64,000 nt of DNA from positions 3,382 through 67,381 of the forward strand of contig DAOVTW010000014.1 of assembly GCA_030632885.1 (NCBI GenBank), in the 5' to 3' direction. The position numbers were made by a program, and so were the translations under genes. This DNA comes from JAIOSM01 sp023143455 (lineage in GTDB: Bacteria; Desulfobacterota; Desulfobacteria; Desulfobacterales; Desulfobacteraceae). Positions 8,134 through 17,328 of this stretch are shown here, piece by piece. The notes beneath the pieces were generated by a model, which worked only from the letters and a program-made list of their open reading frames with translations, was not told the DNA's origin and searched no databases. Position 1 is the stretch's first letter, and the number at the start of each line of letters is the position of its first letter.

Positions 8134-10230
8134 ATGTTTGAAAAGATTAAAAAACGTAATGGGAAAGTTGTTGAGTTTGATTCGTCAAAAATCAGTGATG
8201 CAATTGCAAAATCTGGAGAAGCTACAGGTGAATTTGAAAAAAGAGAGGCACAGAAACTCACACTAAAAGTTATTACACTTGCCCGGGACTTACGTTTAGC
8301 TCCTATCCCTGAAGTTGAGGAAATACAAGACATCGTAGAAAGAGTTCTGCTTGATTCTCCATTTTATAAGACAGCTAAAGCTTATATAATTTACCGAGAG
8401 CAACACAACCAGCTCCGGAGAATTACGGTTAAAGAAAATGTTAACCTAATGGAAAAATATATAAGCCAAATGGATTGGAAAGTCAAAGAGAACAGCAATA
8501 TGAGTTATTCTCTGCAAGGACTTAATAATTATATTTCTTCAGACATTACCGCAGAATACTGGCTTAACAAAATTTATCCACCTGAAATCAGGGATGCACA
8601 TTATAACGGTGATCTTCATATACATGATTTAAGCCTTTTATCTGTATATTGTGTAGGCTGGGATCTTCAGGATCTTTTAATGCAAGGCTTTAAAGGTGTT
8701 GCAGGTAAAGTTGAAAGCGCTCCGCCTAAGCATTTTAGAAGCGCCCTCGGTCAAATTGTTAATTTCTTTTACACTCTTCAGGGAGAAGCAGCAGGCGCCC
8801 AGGCAATGTCCAATTTTGATACACTGCTTGCACCTTTTTTAAGAAACGACAATTTAGAGTATAAACAGGTAAAACAAGCCCTACAAGAATTTGTTTTTAA
8901 TATTAATATACCAACACGAGTGGGCTTTCAGACACCTTTTACCAATATCACCATGGATCTTGTTGTGCCATCCACTTTAAAAAATTCTCCTGTGGTTATT
9001 GGCGGGAAATATTTAGAAGATACCTATGCAGATTTTCAAAATGAGATGGATATAATAAACGCTGCTTTTGCAGAAGTTATGATGGAAGGTGACGCAAAAG
9101 GAAGAGTTTTTACATTCCCTATACCTACTTATAATATCACAAAGGACTTTGACTGGGACAATCCAAATCTTGAAAATGTTTGGAAAATGACTGGGAAATA
9201 CGGAATTCCATATTTTTCTAATTTTGTTAATTCAGATATGGATCCGGAAGATGCAAGGTCGATGTGTTGTCGCTTAAGGCTTGACAACAGAGAACTTAGA
9301 AAAAGAGGTGGTGGGCTTTTTGGCGCAAATCCATTAACGGGATCCATTGGAGTTGTAACTTTAAATATGCCAAGAATCGGGTTCCTTGCAAAGGATGAAA
9401 ATGATTTTTTTGAAAGACTTGATGCATTAATTAAACTATCAGCTGATTCACTTGTTATCAAAAGAAAGGTTCTTGAAAAATTTACAGAAAACAATCTTTA
9501 TCCATATTCAAAATTTTATTTAAGAAAAATAAAAGAAAATGCTGACTGTTATTGGAAAAATCATTTTTCCACTATTGGAATCTTAGGAATGAATGAAGCA
9601 TGCCAAAATTTTCTGGGAGAAGATATTGGTTCAACAAAGGGACATGCCTTTTCTATCAAAGTCATGGATCATATGAGAAAGGAAATAGAAGCAATACAAC
9701 AGGCGACCAATTCAATATACAACCTTGAAGCAACACCGGCTGAAGGGACTACATATCGTTTTGCAAAATCAGATAAAGACAGATTTTCTGATATTGTATG
9801 TGCAAACGAAGAAGAGTATCTCAAGGGAAGGGATCCTTTTTACACCAATTCAACACATTTGCCAGTAAATTACACAGATGATCTGTTTGAAGCACTTGAA
9901 CTCCAGGACGAGCTCCAGACAAAGTATACAGGCGGAACAGTGCTCCATCTTTTTGTTGGTGAAGAAGTAAAGGACATTGAAAATGTTAAGAATATTGTGA
10001 ACAAAGTAGCCAATAAATTCAAACTACCATATTTTACAATTACTCCGACTTTCAGTGTATGCCCTTCCCATGGCTATCTGACAGGAGAGCATCAAGAATG
10101 TGAACAATGCGGTGCTGAAACAGAAGTTTATTCAAGAATTGTGGGCTATTTAAGACCTGTAAGCCAATGGAACAATGGAAAACAGACAGAATTCTGCATG
10201 AGAAAAACTTATAAGCCAAAAACAGCATAA
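8134..10230 (+). CDS. nrdD: Anaerobic ribonucleoside-triphosphate reductase
   Basis: 698 residues. The first 95 form an ATP-cone ('IKKRNGKVVEFDSSKISDAIAK'-like) that senses dATP/ATP. The catalytic barrel contains 'SMCCRLRLDNREL' (Cys near residues 376-377). The C-terminal zinc site is 'CPSHGYL' plus 'CEQCG'. The glycyl-radical loop is 'RIVGYLRPVSQWNNGK' with Gly671, 27 residues from the end. It reduces NTPs to dNTPs without oxygen, using formate or thioredoxin-type reductant depending on subclass. The activase gene starts 6 bp downstream. The promoter carries two NrdR boxes. Ribosome site: 'ggag' 9-12 nt before the ATG. Confidence 0.96.
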   Translation: MFEKIKKRNGKVVEFDSSKISDAIAKSGEATGEFEKREAQKLTLKVITLARDLRLAPIPEVEEIQDIVERVLLDSPFYKTAKAYIIYREQHNQLRRITVKENVNLMEKYISQMDWKVKENSNMSYSLQGLNNYISSDITAEYWLNKIYPPEIRDAHYNGDLHIHDLSLLSVYCVGWDLQDLLMQGFKGVAGKVESAPPKHFRSALGQIVNFFYTLQGEAAGAQAMSNFDTLLAPFLRNDNLEYKQVKQALQEFVFNINIPTRVGFQTPFTNITMDLVVPSTLKNSPVVIGGKYLEDTYADFQNEMDIINAAFAEVMMEGDAKGRVFTFPIPTYNITKDFDWDNPNLENVWKMTGKYGIPYFSNFVNSDMDPEDARSMCCRLRLDNRELRKRGGGLFGANPLTGSIGVVTLNMPRIGFLAKDENDFFERLDALIKLSADSLVIKRKVLEKFTENNLYPYSKFYLRKIKENADCYWKNHFSTIGILGMNEACQNFLGEDIGSTKGHAFSIKVMDHMRKEIEAIQQATNSIYNLEATPAEGTTYRFAKSDKDRFSDIVCANEEEYLKGRDPFYTNSTHLPVNYTDDLFEALELQDELQTKYTGGTVLHLFVGEEVKDIENVKNIVNKVANKFKLPYFTITPTFSVCPSHGYLTGEHQECEQCGAETEVYSRIVGYLRPVSQWNNGKQTEFCMRKTYKPKTA

Positions 10231-10236
10231 ATTTAT

Positions 10237-10956
10237 ATGAGGTTAGGAGGCTTACAAAAACATACGCTTATTGACTACCCGGGGCATCTTGCCTGTACTA
10301 TATTCACTTTTGGATGTAACTTTAGATGCCCCTATTGCCATAATCCTGAACTTGTTCTACCCTCTTATTCAGAAAAAACAGAAAGTCATATTAATATAAC
10401 AGATCTGTACTCTTTTCTTGAAACAAGAAAAGGCTTGCTTACCGGTGTTGTAATTACCGGAGGCGAGCCTTGTCTTCAACCTGATCTTATAAGCTTTTGT
10501 CATGATATTAAAGAAATGGGGTTTAAGATAAAACTTGATACTAATGGAGCCTTTCCTAAGGTTTTGGAGCATCTCTTTAAAGATCAGCTTATTGACTATA
10601 TAGCAATGGATATCAAAAGCAATTTGCTGAACTATTCAACTGCTGCAGGAAAAGATGTAGATCTGAAAGCTGTCAATAAGTCTATCAATCTTATCATGGA
10701 ACAATATGATGAGATTGGGCTTAACTATGAATTTAGAACAACATGTGTAAAGCCCTTAATGAACGAAAAAATCATTAAAGATATAGGTGAAATGATAAAA
10801 GGAGCTGAAAAATACATTCTTCAACCTTGCAACTCAAGCATTGATGTGTTAAACCCTGACTTTTTTCAAAAACAAGATAGCTTTTTTTCAAAAAAAGAGT
10901 TATTTTATTTAAAAAGTATAGCTGAAAAATATGTTGGTAAATGTGAACTAAGATAA
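10237..10956 (+). CDS. nrdG: Anaerobic ribonucleotide reductase activating radical-SAM protein
   Basis: 239 residues. The radical-SAM cluster motif C-x3-C-x2-C is at Cys27, Cys31 and Cys34 ('CNFRCPYCHN'), followed by 'VVITGGEPCLQPDL' (the GGEP SAM-binding motif). The start 'MRLGGLQKHTLIDYPG' is the signature of the longer NrdG-like activase subfamily. It generates the glycyl radical on NrdD by reductive cleavage of S-adenosylmethionine. It lies 6 bp after nrdD, almost certainly co-transcribed. About 80 residues longer than E. coli NrdG, which is normal for this subfamily. Confidence 0.92.
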   Translation: MRLGGLQKHTLIDYPGHLACTIFTFGCNFRCPYCHNPELVLPSYSEKTESHINITDLYSFLETRKGLLTGVVITGGEPCLQPDLISFCHDIKEMGFKIKLDTNGAFPKVLEHLFKDQLIDYIAMDIKSNLLNYSTAAGKDVDLKAVNKSINLIMEQYDEIGLNYEFRTTCVKPLMNEKIIKDIGEMIKGAEKYILQPCNSSIDVLNPDFFQKQDSFFSKKELFYLKSIAEKYVGKCELR

Positions 10957-10968
10957 AAAGAAACTTCA

Positions 10969-12144
10969 ATGAAACAACATCTTGCCTGGACTGAAATAAA
11001 CTTAGGTGCAATACGACATAATACTCAAACCTTAAAAAAAACCCTTAGTAAAAATGTAAAACTTATGGCTGTTGTAAAAGCTGATGGCTATGGCCACGGA
11101 GCAATAAATGTTGCCAGAGTAGCATTAAAAAACGGAGCGACCTGGCTTGGCGTTGCAAGACTTTCTGAAGCAATCAAACTTCGAGAGGCAAAAATAAAAG
11201 CCCCTATTCTCATTTTTGGTCATGTCAGGGATTGTGATGTTGAACTAATAGCAAAAAATAACTTAACAATAACTTTAATAAATCAAAAAATGGCTGAAGA
11301 AATCGCCTTAGAAGCTTTGCGGCAGGGAGTTTATATAAAAGCTCATTTAAAAATTGATACAGGTATGGGAAGATTAGGCCTGCTTCCTGACCATCTGAGA
11401 GCAAGACCTGCAATAAATAATGATGCAGCAAAAGAGATCAAAATAATTTCAGAACTTGAAAATGTTAAATTAGAAGGCATTTATACACATTTAGCAGCAG
11501 CAGACTCAAAGAATAAAACCTATACAGAATATCAGCTTGAAAACTTTAACCTTTTACTTGAAGAGCTAGTAAGTAACGGCGTTAGTATAAAGATATGCCA
11601 CGTAGCAAACAGTGCATGTATTATTGATCTGCCCCAAGCATCTTACGATATGGTAAGAGCAGGGATTTCCCTATACGGACTTTATCCTTCCAATGAGGTT
11701 TATAAAGAAAATGTTTTACTTAAGCCTGCCATGTCTTTAAAGTCAGTAATAACATTTCTAAAAGAAATACCCGCAGGTTTTAAAATTAGTTATGGAATGA
11801 CATATACAACTCAAATAACAACAAAAATAGCAATAGTACCTGTTGGATATGCAGATGGATTCCCAAGACTTCTTTCATCCAATGGATTTATGCTTGTAAG
11901 GGGCAAAAAAGCTCCAATAGCCGGCAGGATCTGTATGGATCAAACAATGATTGATGTCGGTCATATCCCTATGGTTCAACCGGGAGATGAAGTTGTCCTC
12001 ATAGGCAAACAGGGAAGAGAAGAAATTACTATTGATGAAGTTGCAAAAAATGCCAAAACAATAAACTATGAAATAGTATCTATGCTTTCAACAAGGCTGC
12101 CAAGGGTTTATTCAAATTTGTTATCGTCATCAGCACCAGGATAG
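10969..12144 (+). CDS. alr: Alanine racemase
   Basis: 391 residues, PLP-dependent fold-III enzyme making D-alanine for peptidoglycan. The PLP lysine is Lys37 in 'AVVKADGYGHGA'. The barrel includes 'HLKIDTGMGRLGL', and the C-terminal domain has 'ISYGMTY' (the catalytic Tyr region), 'VPVGYADGFPR' and 'RICMDQTMIDV'. It starts 12 bp after nrdG, so it is probably the third gene of that transcript. Its last 37 bp overlap the convergent regulator gene, which ends at 12108, so the two 3' ends share coding DNA. Confidence 0.95.
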   Translation: MKQHLAWTEINLGAIRHNTQTLKKTLSKNVKLMAVVKADGYGHGAINVARVALKNGATWLGVARLSEAIKLREAKIKAPILIFGHVRDCDVELIAKNNLTITLINQKMAEEIALEALRQGVYIKAHLKIDTGMGRLGLLPDHLRARPAINNDAAKEIKIISELENVKLEGIYTHLAAADSKNKTYTEYQLENFNLLLEELVSNGVSIKICHVANSACIIDLPQASYDMVRAGISLYGLYPSNEVYKENVLLKPAMSLKSVITFLKEIPAGFKISYGMTYTTQITTKIAIVPVGYADGFPRLLSSNGFMLVRGKKAPIAGRICMDQTMIDVGHIPMVQPGDEVVLIGKQGREEITIDEVAKNAKTINYEIVSMLSTRLPRVYSNLLSSSAPG

Positions 12145-13046
12145 ATCATGGGATAAACCATATCACCGGATTTTGAAATATCGTATCCCCCAAGGCTTTT
12201 AGCAGCTATTTTAAAAAAATCTTCCTTCATAAGACCCAAAAATAATTGAATCCCTTTATCAAAGAATCTCTCCTTCAGTATAAGCAAATCAAACCTCTCC
12301 TTGCACACAGGAACAAAATCAAGATCAAGTATTTTAGCAACAGATCTTATACCAGGACCTGCGTCAGCTCTGCCTGATAATATTTCAAGTCCTAAATCTA
12401 TATGCTTGGAAACAATATTTTTATATCCTTCTATATTATCACCTTCAATGCCTGCTTTTTTTAATTCTTTATCAAAAAGCTGCCTTGTCCCTGTGCCAAG
12501 CCCTCTATTCGCTATCTTAATCCCTTTTTGAACAAGATCAGAAACAGACTGTATATTTATAGGATTATCTTTCTTAACTAAAATTCCTTGTTCTCTCATG
12601 CAGAAATTAACAACAGCAGGTGAAGGTGTCATATCTTTTGGGATAAATGGGAAATTATATTCTTCATTATCATCAACAAGATGGCTTGCTGCAATATGAC
12701 AACAATTTTTTCTCAAGGCTCTCAACCCACCCATACTGCCAGTGAAACCAAACATTGCCATATGTTCTTCAAAATTTGAATTAAAAAAAGTAATTGTCTT
12801 ATCTAAGAGGAGATCATTACTTCCGGCAATCAATATAAGCCCGTGGTATGGTGGCAGAGTCATGTTAAATTCAGGATAATTTATAGTGCCTGCTTCAACC
12901 CATTGCTCCACAAGATCCAAAGGAAAAAGCCATTTTCCCGTGACTTTAGTTGCGGGCAGTCCTTTTTCTGAAATAAGTGAATAAACCATTTTTTCATTGA
13001 CCTTTAAAAATGCAGCAACTTCTTTTGTTGAAAATAATTTACTCAT
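12108..13046 (-). CDS. Excisionase-type HTH plus PBP-like sensor regulator
   Basis: 312 residues. Residues 1-55 ('LFSTKEVAAFLKVNEKMVYSLI', 'LPATKVTGKWLFPLDLVEQWV') are a MerR/excisionase-type winged HTH. Residues 65-300 are a periplasmic-binding-protein-like domain (PBP_like family) with 'GLILIAGSNDLLLD', 'HIAASHLVDD' and 'NRGLGTGTRQLFD'. Family knowledge: such fusions occur near molybdate/tungstate or cofactor genes and are thought to sense small oxyanions or metabolites. No transporter is adjacent here, so the ligand is unknown. It lies 15 bp downstream of aroK on the same strand and overlaps the end of alr. Confidence 0.8.
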   Translation of the reverse strand: MSKLFSTKEVAAFLKVNEKMVYSLISEKGLPATKVTGKWLFPLDLVEQWVEAGTINYPEFNMTLPPYHGLILIAGSNDLLLDKTITFFNSNFEEHMAMFGFTGSMGGLRALRKNCCHIAASHLVDDNEEYNFPFIPKDMTPSPAVVNFCMREQGILVKKDNPINIQSVSDLVQKGIKIANRGLGTGTRQLFDKELKKAGIEGDNIEGYKNIVSKHIDLGLEILSGRADAGPGIRSVAKILDLDFVPVCKERFDLLILKERFFDKGIQLFLGLMKEDFFKIAAKSLGGYDISKSGDMVYPMIYPGADDDNKFE

Positions 13047-13061
13047 TATTTTTCCTTTGGA

Positions 13062-13580
13062 TTATCTAAATTTAGATAAAGACAATTTTTTTATTAATTT
13101 TGATACTATTTTATCAGGAATCAAAGAATCACACTCCATAGTTATATCAGCAAATTTTTCATAAAGAGGCTTTCTTTCATTAAAAAGTTCTTTAATGTCT
13201 TGGTCCGGCGCTCTTACAACACCTCTTGAATCAAGGGATAAAAGCCTTTCTTCAAGATGCTTTAGGCTCAATTGAAGATAAATTATTATGCTTTGTTTAC
13301 TTAAGTGTTGTATCCCTTTCTCACTGTACACAGCACTTCCGCCCGGCGCTATAACAAATCCTAAATAATTTGCCGTAACAAGATACTGCTCTTCTATTTT
13401 TAAAAACCCATCCATGCCTTTATCTGCTATGATTTCAGGTAAGGTCTTTTTCTCACTAGTCTGAATAACTATATCTATATCAACAAAATTAAATCCGATT
13501 TCCTTGGCAAGAAGCACTCCTATAGTGCTTTTCCCCGATGCAGGCATGCCGATCAATACAATATTTTTATTCTTATCCAC
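13062..13580 (-). CDS. aroK: Shikimate kinase
   Basis: I place the start at a GTG at 13578-13580 because AGGA lies 6 nt upstream; the longer frame to 13604 would need a TTG without a ribosome site. This gives 172 residues, the usual size. Walker A is 'GMPASGKST', the shikimate-binding Asp is in 'FVDIDIVIQ', Walker-B-like 'APGGSAVY' follows, and the lid carries 'SRGVVRAP'. It phosphorylates shikimate at the 3-hydroxyl in the chorismate pathway. Co-directional with the following regulator gene. The lid arginine and P-loop are intact, so it should be active. Confidence 0.9.
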   Translation of the reverse strand: MDKNKNIVLIGMPASGKSTIGVLLAKEIGFNFVDIDIVIQTSEKKTLPEIIADKGMDGFLKIEEQYLVTANYLGFVIAPGGSAVYSEKGIQHLSKQSIIIYLQLSLKHLEERLLSLDSRGVVRAPDQDIKELFNERKPLYEKFADITMECDSLIPDKIVSKLIKKLSLSKFR

Positions 13581-13643
13581 AAAAATCCTTTTAAATGTTA
13601 CCAAGCTTTATATTATATTCATGCAATCATTGTAAAATCTTTT

Positions 13644-15056
13644 TTATTCTAACCAATGCACAATTGAGTTGGCATAATATCGAAGGATTTTTTCTTCGTG
13701 AGGGTTTGCTTTGAAGAAATCTGCAGAAGTTGTAATTATATTTCTAAGGGATAACATATCCACTGCATCAGCAATTGCATGGGTTCTAGTACTACGGGGT
13801 ACTTCGAGAACAGGAGCTCCTCGTTCCTGTAAAGCGTTCAATAACTTTGTAACTTGTTCTTCAATATCAAAAATTGTAAGCTCCTGTTCCATATTCTCAA
13901 CAAAAACCGTGGCAACTAAAGAAATGGGAACCACAGGCACAACATCACCAATAAAAGATAACAGTTTGGAGCTGAGTTTTTCAACCTCAACAAATCGCTC
14001 TTGCCGTATAAGCTTCTTAAAGTCAATATTATGCTTTGTGCAATACTCTTTTACAGAAACAGGGGTACCAAAGTTAACGCAGGCGTAACCATATCTCTTC
14101 CATCGACTGAGAACCATTCTTACAAGGCTATGAAAAATAAAACCCAAAGTGGTTTTAAAAACAAACCATATACTCTTTTTTTCAACACCAGGCTCAAGGG
14201 AGCGCAGCAAAGTTCTATCTTCAATAGTGCGATCATAATTAATACCAACAGGAATAAAAACAATATTACGATCATTTTTAGGATCAAATTTGCGTAGCAT
14301 ATAATCCATAAGCCCCAGCTTAGGTTTTTGTAATCTACCATCGCGGCTCAAGCCACCTTCTAAAAAGACAGCCTGGCAAACTCCTTCTTTAGTTGCCATA
14401 TGAATATAGCGCTCCAAAACTCTCCGATACAAAGAGTTTTTTGAATTACGCCGCACAAAAAATGCACCCATAAAACGGAATAACATATGCAGAGGCCAGA
14501 TTTTTGCCCATTCTCCCACAGCATAAGAAAGAGTTGTCCGTTCAGCTGCAAGAAATGCCACAAGAATATAATCCATGTTGGAACGATGATTCATAACAAA
14601 AACCACAGTGGAATCAGGATCAATAAGATTGTATTGCTCATTTTTTAAAAGGTCTACCCGCACGCGATAAAGAAGCCTGGCAGCCTTTTTCGCTATCCAG
14701 TAGCCAATCCTAAAATAAAAATAAGCATTAAAAGAAGGCACAATCTCTCTAGCATAAATCATAACTTTTTTCTGAGCCAACTCCACTGGCATATCATGTT
14801 TTTTTGCATATTCCTGAATCGTTTTGATGACTTCAGGATCATACGCCAAGCGGTCCAAAAGAACTTGCCTTTTGGTCAATTGAAAAGGTCTGATTTCAAT
14901 ATCAAGGCGCGTGCCAATCTCTTTTAATACTAAATTTATACGTCTTCTTAGAAACCAACGGCTGCTAGGAATCAAGATTTTATCCAATGCTGCTATTATT
15001 GCGAAGGCTATTAATATAATGAAAACCCAGAGGGAAATTGTTATCTCGCCTGCCAT
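13644..15056 (-). CDS. Glycerol-phosphate acyltransferase (PlsB-like), membrane-bound
   Basis: 470 residues. An N-terminal hydrophobic helix (about residues 8-27) is followed by a basic region. The acyltransferase motifs are 'NHRSNMD' (H-x4-D, about residue 158), 'FFVRRNSKNSLYR', 'FLEGGLSRDG' and 'FIPVGINYD'. These resemble glycerol-3-phosphate acyltransferase PlsB more than PlsC, because of the E-G-x-S-R and 'RS..D' forms, but the protein is much shorter than E. coli PlsB (about 800 residues). It should transfer acyl chains to a glycerol phosphate in phospholipid synthesis. Whether it uses glycerol-3-phosphate or lyso-PA is not decided by sequence alone. Confidence 0.8.
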   Translation of the reverse strand: MAGEITISLWVFIILIAFAIIAALDKILIPSSRWFLRRRINLVLKEIGTRLDIEIRPFQLTKRQVLLDRLAYDPEVIKTIQEYAKKHDMPVELAQKKVMIYAREIVPSFNAYFYFRIGYWIAKKAARLLYRVRVDLLKNEQYNLIDPDSTVVFVMNHRSNMDYILVAFLAAERTTLSYAVGEWAKIWPLHMLFRFMGAFFVRRNSKNSLYRRVLERYIHMATKEGVCQAVFLEGGLSRDGRLQKPKLGLMDYMLRKFDPKNDRNIVFIPVGINYDRTIEDRTLLRSLEPGVEKKSIWFVFKTTLGFIFHSLVRMVLSRWKRYGYACVNFGTPVSVKEYCTKHNIDFKKLIRQERFVEVEKLSSKLLSFIGDVVPVVPISLVATVFVENMEQELTIFDIEEQVTKLLNALQERGAPVLEVPRSTRTHAIADAVDMLSLRNIITTSADFFKANPHEEKILRYYANSIVHWLE

Positions 15057-15168
15057 TTAATTCCTCCTTCAATGTAGAGGTAAATAGTTGTGCTGAGCAA
15101 CTTGTCTTAAAATCTATATATCAGATATTATAACTTACAAAAACAAAAAAATAAGTTAAGGTGACTGG

Positions 15169-15789
15169 ATGACAGAAAACACTGAAAAATATTTTTATTC
15201 TATCAAGGATAAACGAAAATTTGAAATCAAGATAAAACGATCAACATTTATTTGTTCACTTAAATTTGTAGAAACAATAAAACAGGCAAAAGAGTTTATT
15301 TCTAAAATATCAAATGAAAACAAAAACGCGACTCATAATTGCTGGGCATATATTGTAGGAGATAAAGGTGAAACAAGTCATTGCTCAGACGCAGGAGAGC
15401 CTTCCGGCACAGCAGGTCAGCCTATGCTGAGCACTTTAAAAAGCTGTGAAACAACAAATATTGCAGCAGTGGTAACGAGGCATTTTGGAGGAGTGAAGCT
15501 TGGAATAAAAGGCTTGATTAATGCGTACAGTGAATCTGTACAAAGAACGCTGAAGCAAAAAAAACTTGTTAAACTTGTTAAAACAGAAATCTTTCGTATT
15601 ACAACTCCATATTCACTTAGTGACACATTGACACATCAGCTTGAGAAATATGCTGGGACAATTATAAATACTGATTATTCAGAAGCTATTACCTACGATT
15701 TTGAAGTAGAACAAAAACAAGCTTCAGACTTGGAAAAGTATTTACTTGGATTTCAAAATTCAAGTACTTTAAAATATTTAAAATTATAA
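15169..15789 (+). CDS. yigZ: YigZ/IMPACT-family protein
   Basis: 206 residues. The IMPACT N-terminal domain includes 'KRSTFICSLKFV', 'ATHNCWAYIVG', 'CSDAGEPSGTAGQPML' and 'VVTRHFGGVKLGIKGLINAYS', which together are diagnostic. A smaller C-terminal domain (about residues 140-206) matches the usual YigZ ferredoxin-like half. The family is widespread; a translation-related or proline-dipeptidase role has been proposed, but the biochemical role is unsettled. It is followed after 15 bp by an aminotransferase gene, probably in one transcript. Confidence 0.88.
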   Translation: MTENTEKYFYSIKDKRKFEIKIKRSTFICSLKFVETIKQAKEFISKISNENKNATHNCWAYIVGDKGETSHCSDAGEPSGTAGQPMLSTLKSCETTNIAAVVTRHFGGVKLGIKGLINAYSESVQRTLKQKKLVKLVKTEIFRITTPYSLSDTLTHQLEKYAGTIINTDYSEAITYDFEVEQKQASDLEKYLLGFQNSSTLKYLKL

Positions 15790-15804
15790 TCAATAAGGCT
15801 ATTT

Positions 15805-16920
15805 ATGAAAATAGAAAAATTTAAACTTGAACGATTTTTTGCCAAATATGAATTTGCAGCCAAATATCTTTTATGCTGCTCTGACTGTGAAGGTCTTACA
15901 AAAAAAGAACTTCTTAATCTTGCCGATACAAAAAGCCTTGACCTTTGGGAAAGTTTAACCCTGGGGTATACTGAATCACAAGGGCATCCTGCACTAAGAC
16001 AGGAAATTTCTCTGCTCTATGAGGATATTTACCCTTCAGAAATTCTGGTTGCAGCTCCTGAAGGGGCAATCTTTATTGCAATGAACACAATTTTAGCCCC
16101 AAATGACCATATAATTGTAACATACCCCGGATACCAATCCTTGTTTGAAATTGCAAACTCAATAGGGTGTAGTGTCTCTAAATGGGAGCCTGATTATGAT
16201 ACAAATGGTTTCAGCTTTGATATAGAAAAACTTGTACCACTTATACAAAAAAACACAAAAATGATCATCATAAATTTCCCCCACAATCCCACAGGAGTTC
16301 CTCTTGATCAGGAACAAATAAAAACAATAGTAAAAATAGCAAACAACAACAATATTATTCTCTTTGCAGATGAGATGTATCAATTTTTAGAGCATGATAA
16401 AAATGACAGAATAGGATCGATCTGTGATTTATACGAAAACGGAATAAGCCTTTGTGGAATGTCAAAAAGCTTTTCTTTAGCAGGTCTCAGAATTGGCTGG
16501 CTTGCAACAAAAAACAAAATATTCTACAAAAAAGCATGCGAATTTAAAGACTATACAACAATATGCAATAGTGCTCCAAGCGAAATTCTTGCTATCATGG
16601 GACTTCGAGCAAAAGATAAAATCATTAAACAAAATTTAGAATTAATTAAAACCAATCTTGATCTTCTTGATTCTTTTTTTGAAAAATACAAATCCCTATT
16701 TGATTGGCACAGACCCATTGCTGGTCCCATAGCATTTCCAAAGCTCAAGCTTGACAAATCAGTTTCGCTATTCTGTAAAGAATTATTGGAACAAAAAAGT
16801 GTTCTTCTTTTACCTTCTGATTTGTATGGATACAAAAGCAATCATTTCAGAATCGGATTTGCAAGAAAGAATGTGCCCCAAAGCCTTGATAAATTTGAAG
16901 AGTATATCAAAACTCTTTAA
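15805..16920 (+). CDS. PLP-dependent aminotransferase, class I/II
   Basis: 371 residues of fold-type I aminotransferase. 'NFPHNPTGVPLDQEQ' is the substrate/PLP loop, 'LFADEMYQFLEH' holds the PLP-binding Asp and Tyr, and 'SMSKSFSLAGLRIGWLA' holds the Schiff-base Lys. 'FRIGFAR' near the C-terminus carries the carboxylate-binding Arg. 'GYTESQGHPALRQEIS' is common to the aspartate/aromatic branch. Amino-acid specificity cannot be read from sequence. It lies 15 bp after yigZ. An IS fragment begins immediately after its stop, but the C-terminus looks complete. Confidence 0.85.
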   Translation: MKIEKFKLERFFAKYEFAAKYLLCCSDCEGLTKKELLNLADTKSLDLWESLTLGYTESQGHPALRQEISLLYEDIYPSEILVAAPEGAIFIAMNTILAPNDHIIVTYPGYQSLFEIANSIGCSVSKWEPDYDTNGFSFDIEKLVPLIQKNTKMIIINFPHNPTGVPLDQEQIKTIVKIANNNNIILFADEMYQFLEHDKNDRIGSICDLYENGISLCGMSKSFSLAGLRIGWLATKNKIFYKKACEFKDYTTICNSAPSEILAIMGLRAKDKIIKQNLELIKTNLDLLDSFFEKYKSLFDWHRPIAGPIAFPKLKLDKSVSLFCKELLEQKSVLLLPSDLYGYKSNHFRIGFARKNVPQSLDKFEEYIKTL

Positions 16921-16932
16921 AATAATCACAAG

Positions 16933-17052
16933 GATGCTTTTATAAAAGCCTTGAACAAAGCAGTTATACGCCGCAGACCAAAAGAAGGATTGATGGTTCA
17001 TAGTGATCGTGGTGTGCAATATGCCAGCAAAAATTTTAAAAATGTAGCTTAA
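16933..17052 (+). pseudogene. Fragment of an IS3-family transposase (rve core)
   Basis: About 40 codons in one frame end at a TAA. The translation contains 'IRRRPKEGLMVHSDRGVQYAS', with the H-S-D-R-G-x-Q-Y signature around the second catalytic Asp of IS3-family integrase cores. The rest of the element is absent. The DNA just after it (TAGTTTCCAC...) may be what is left of an IS end. No start codon or upstream half. Confidence 0.75.
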
Positions 17053-17172
17053 CCTAGTTTCCACTTTTTTGGGGTAGGATCATAATTTCTTTAGATCTGC
17101 CAATCCATTCTTTTTTAAACCACCAGATATCTGAAACAGGCGGATGATTTTTCCTGGACTTACATCTAACCC

Positions 17173-17328
17173 ATGAAAGTAATCATTGCTTCAGACATTT
17201 CTGGAAGAGCACCGAGATTAGAATATCTTGCAACTGATTTATCTTCAGATTTTAACGGGATAAATATTATTGACCCGTATCCGTATCCATATCCACGGGT
17301 GTTTCTGCCTCTTGTTTTGATACTTTAA
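17173..17328 (+). pseudogene. 5' remnant of an alpha/beta-hydrolase-like gene
   Basis: An ATG opens 51 codons: 'MKVIIASDISGRAPRLE', '...INIIDPY', then a short PY repeat and unrelated sequence. The first 35 residues resemble the start of hydrolases beginning M-K-x-x-I-A-S-D-I-x-G with a later I-x-D-P-Y. The frame then runs antisense into the chemoreceptor 3' end, so the gene was cut there. Recognition rests on a short stretch. Confidence 0.4.

Noticed and set aside
17173..17328. Treating the 51-codon frame as a complete small gene
   Set aside because: Its second half is antisense to the chemoreceptor end and repetitive; only the first part resembles protein-coding sequence, so it was listed as a relic.
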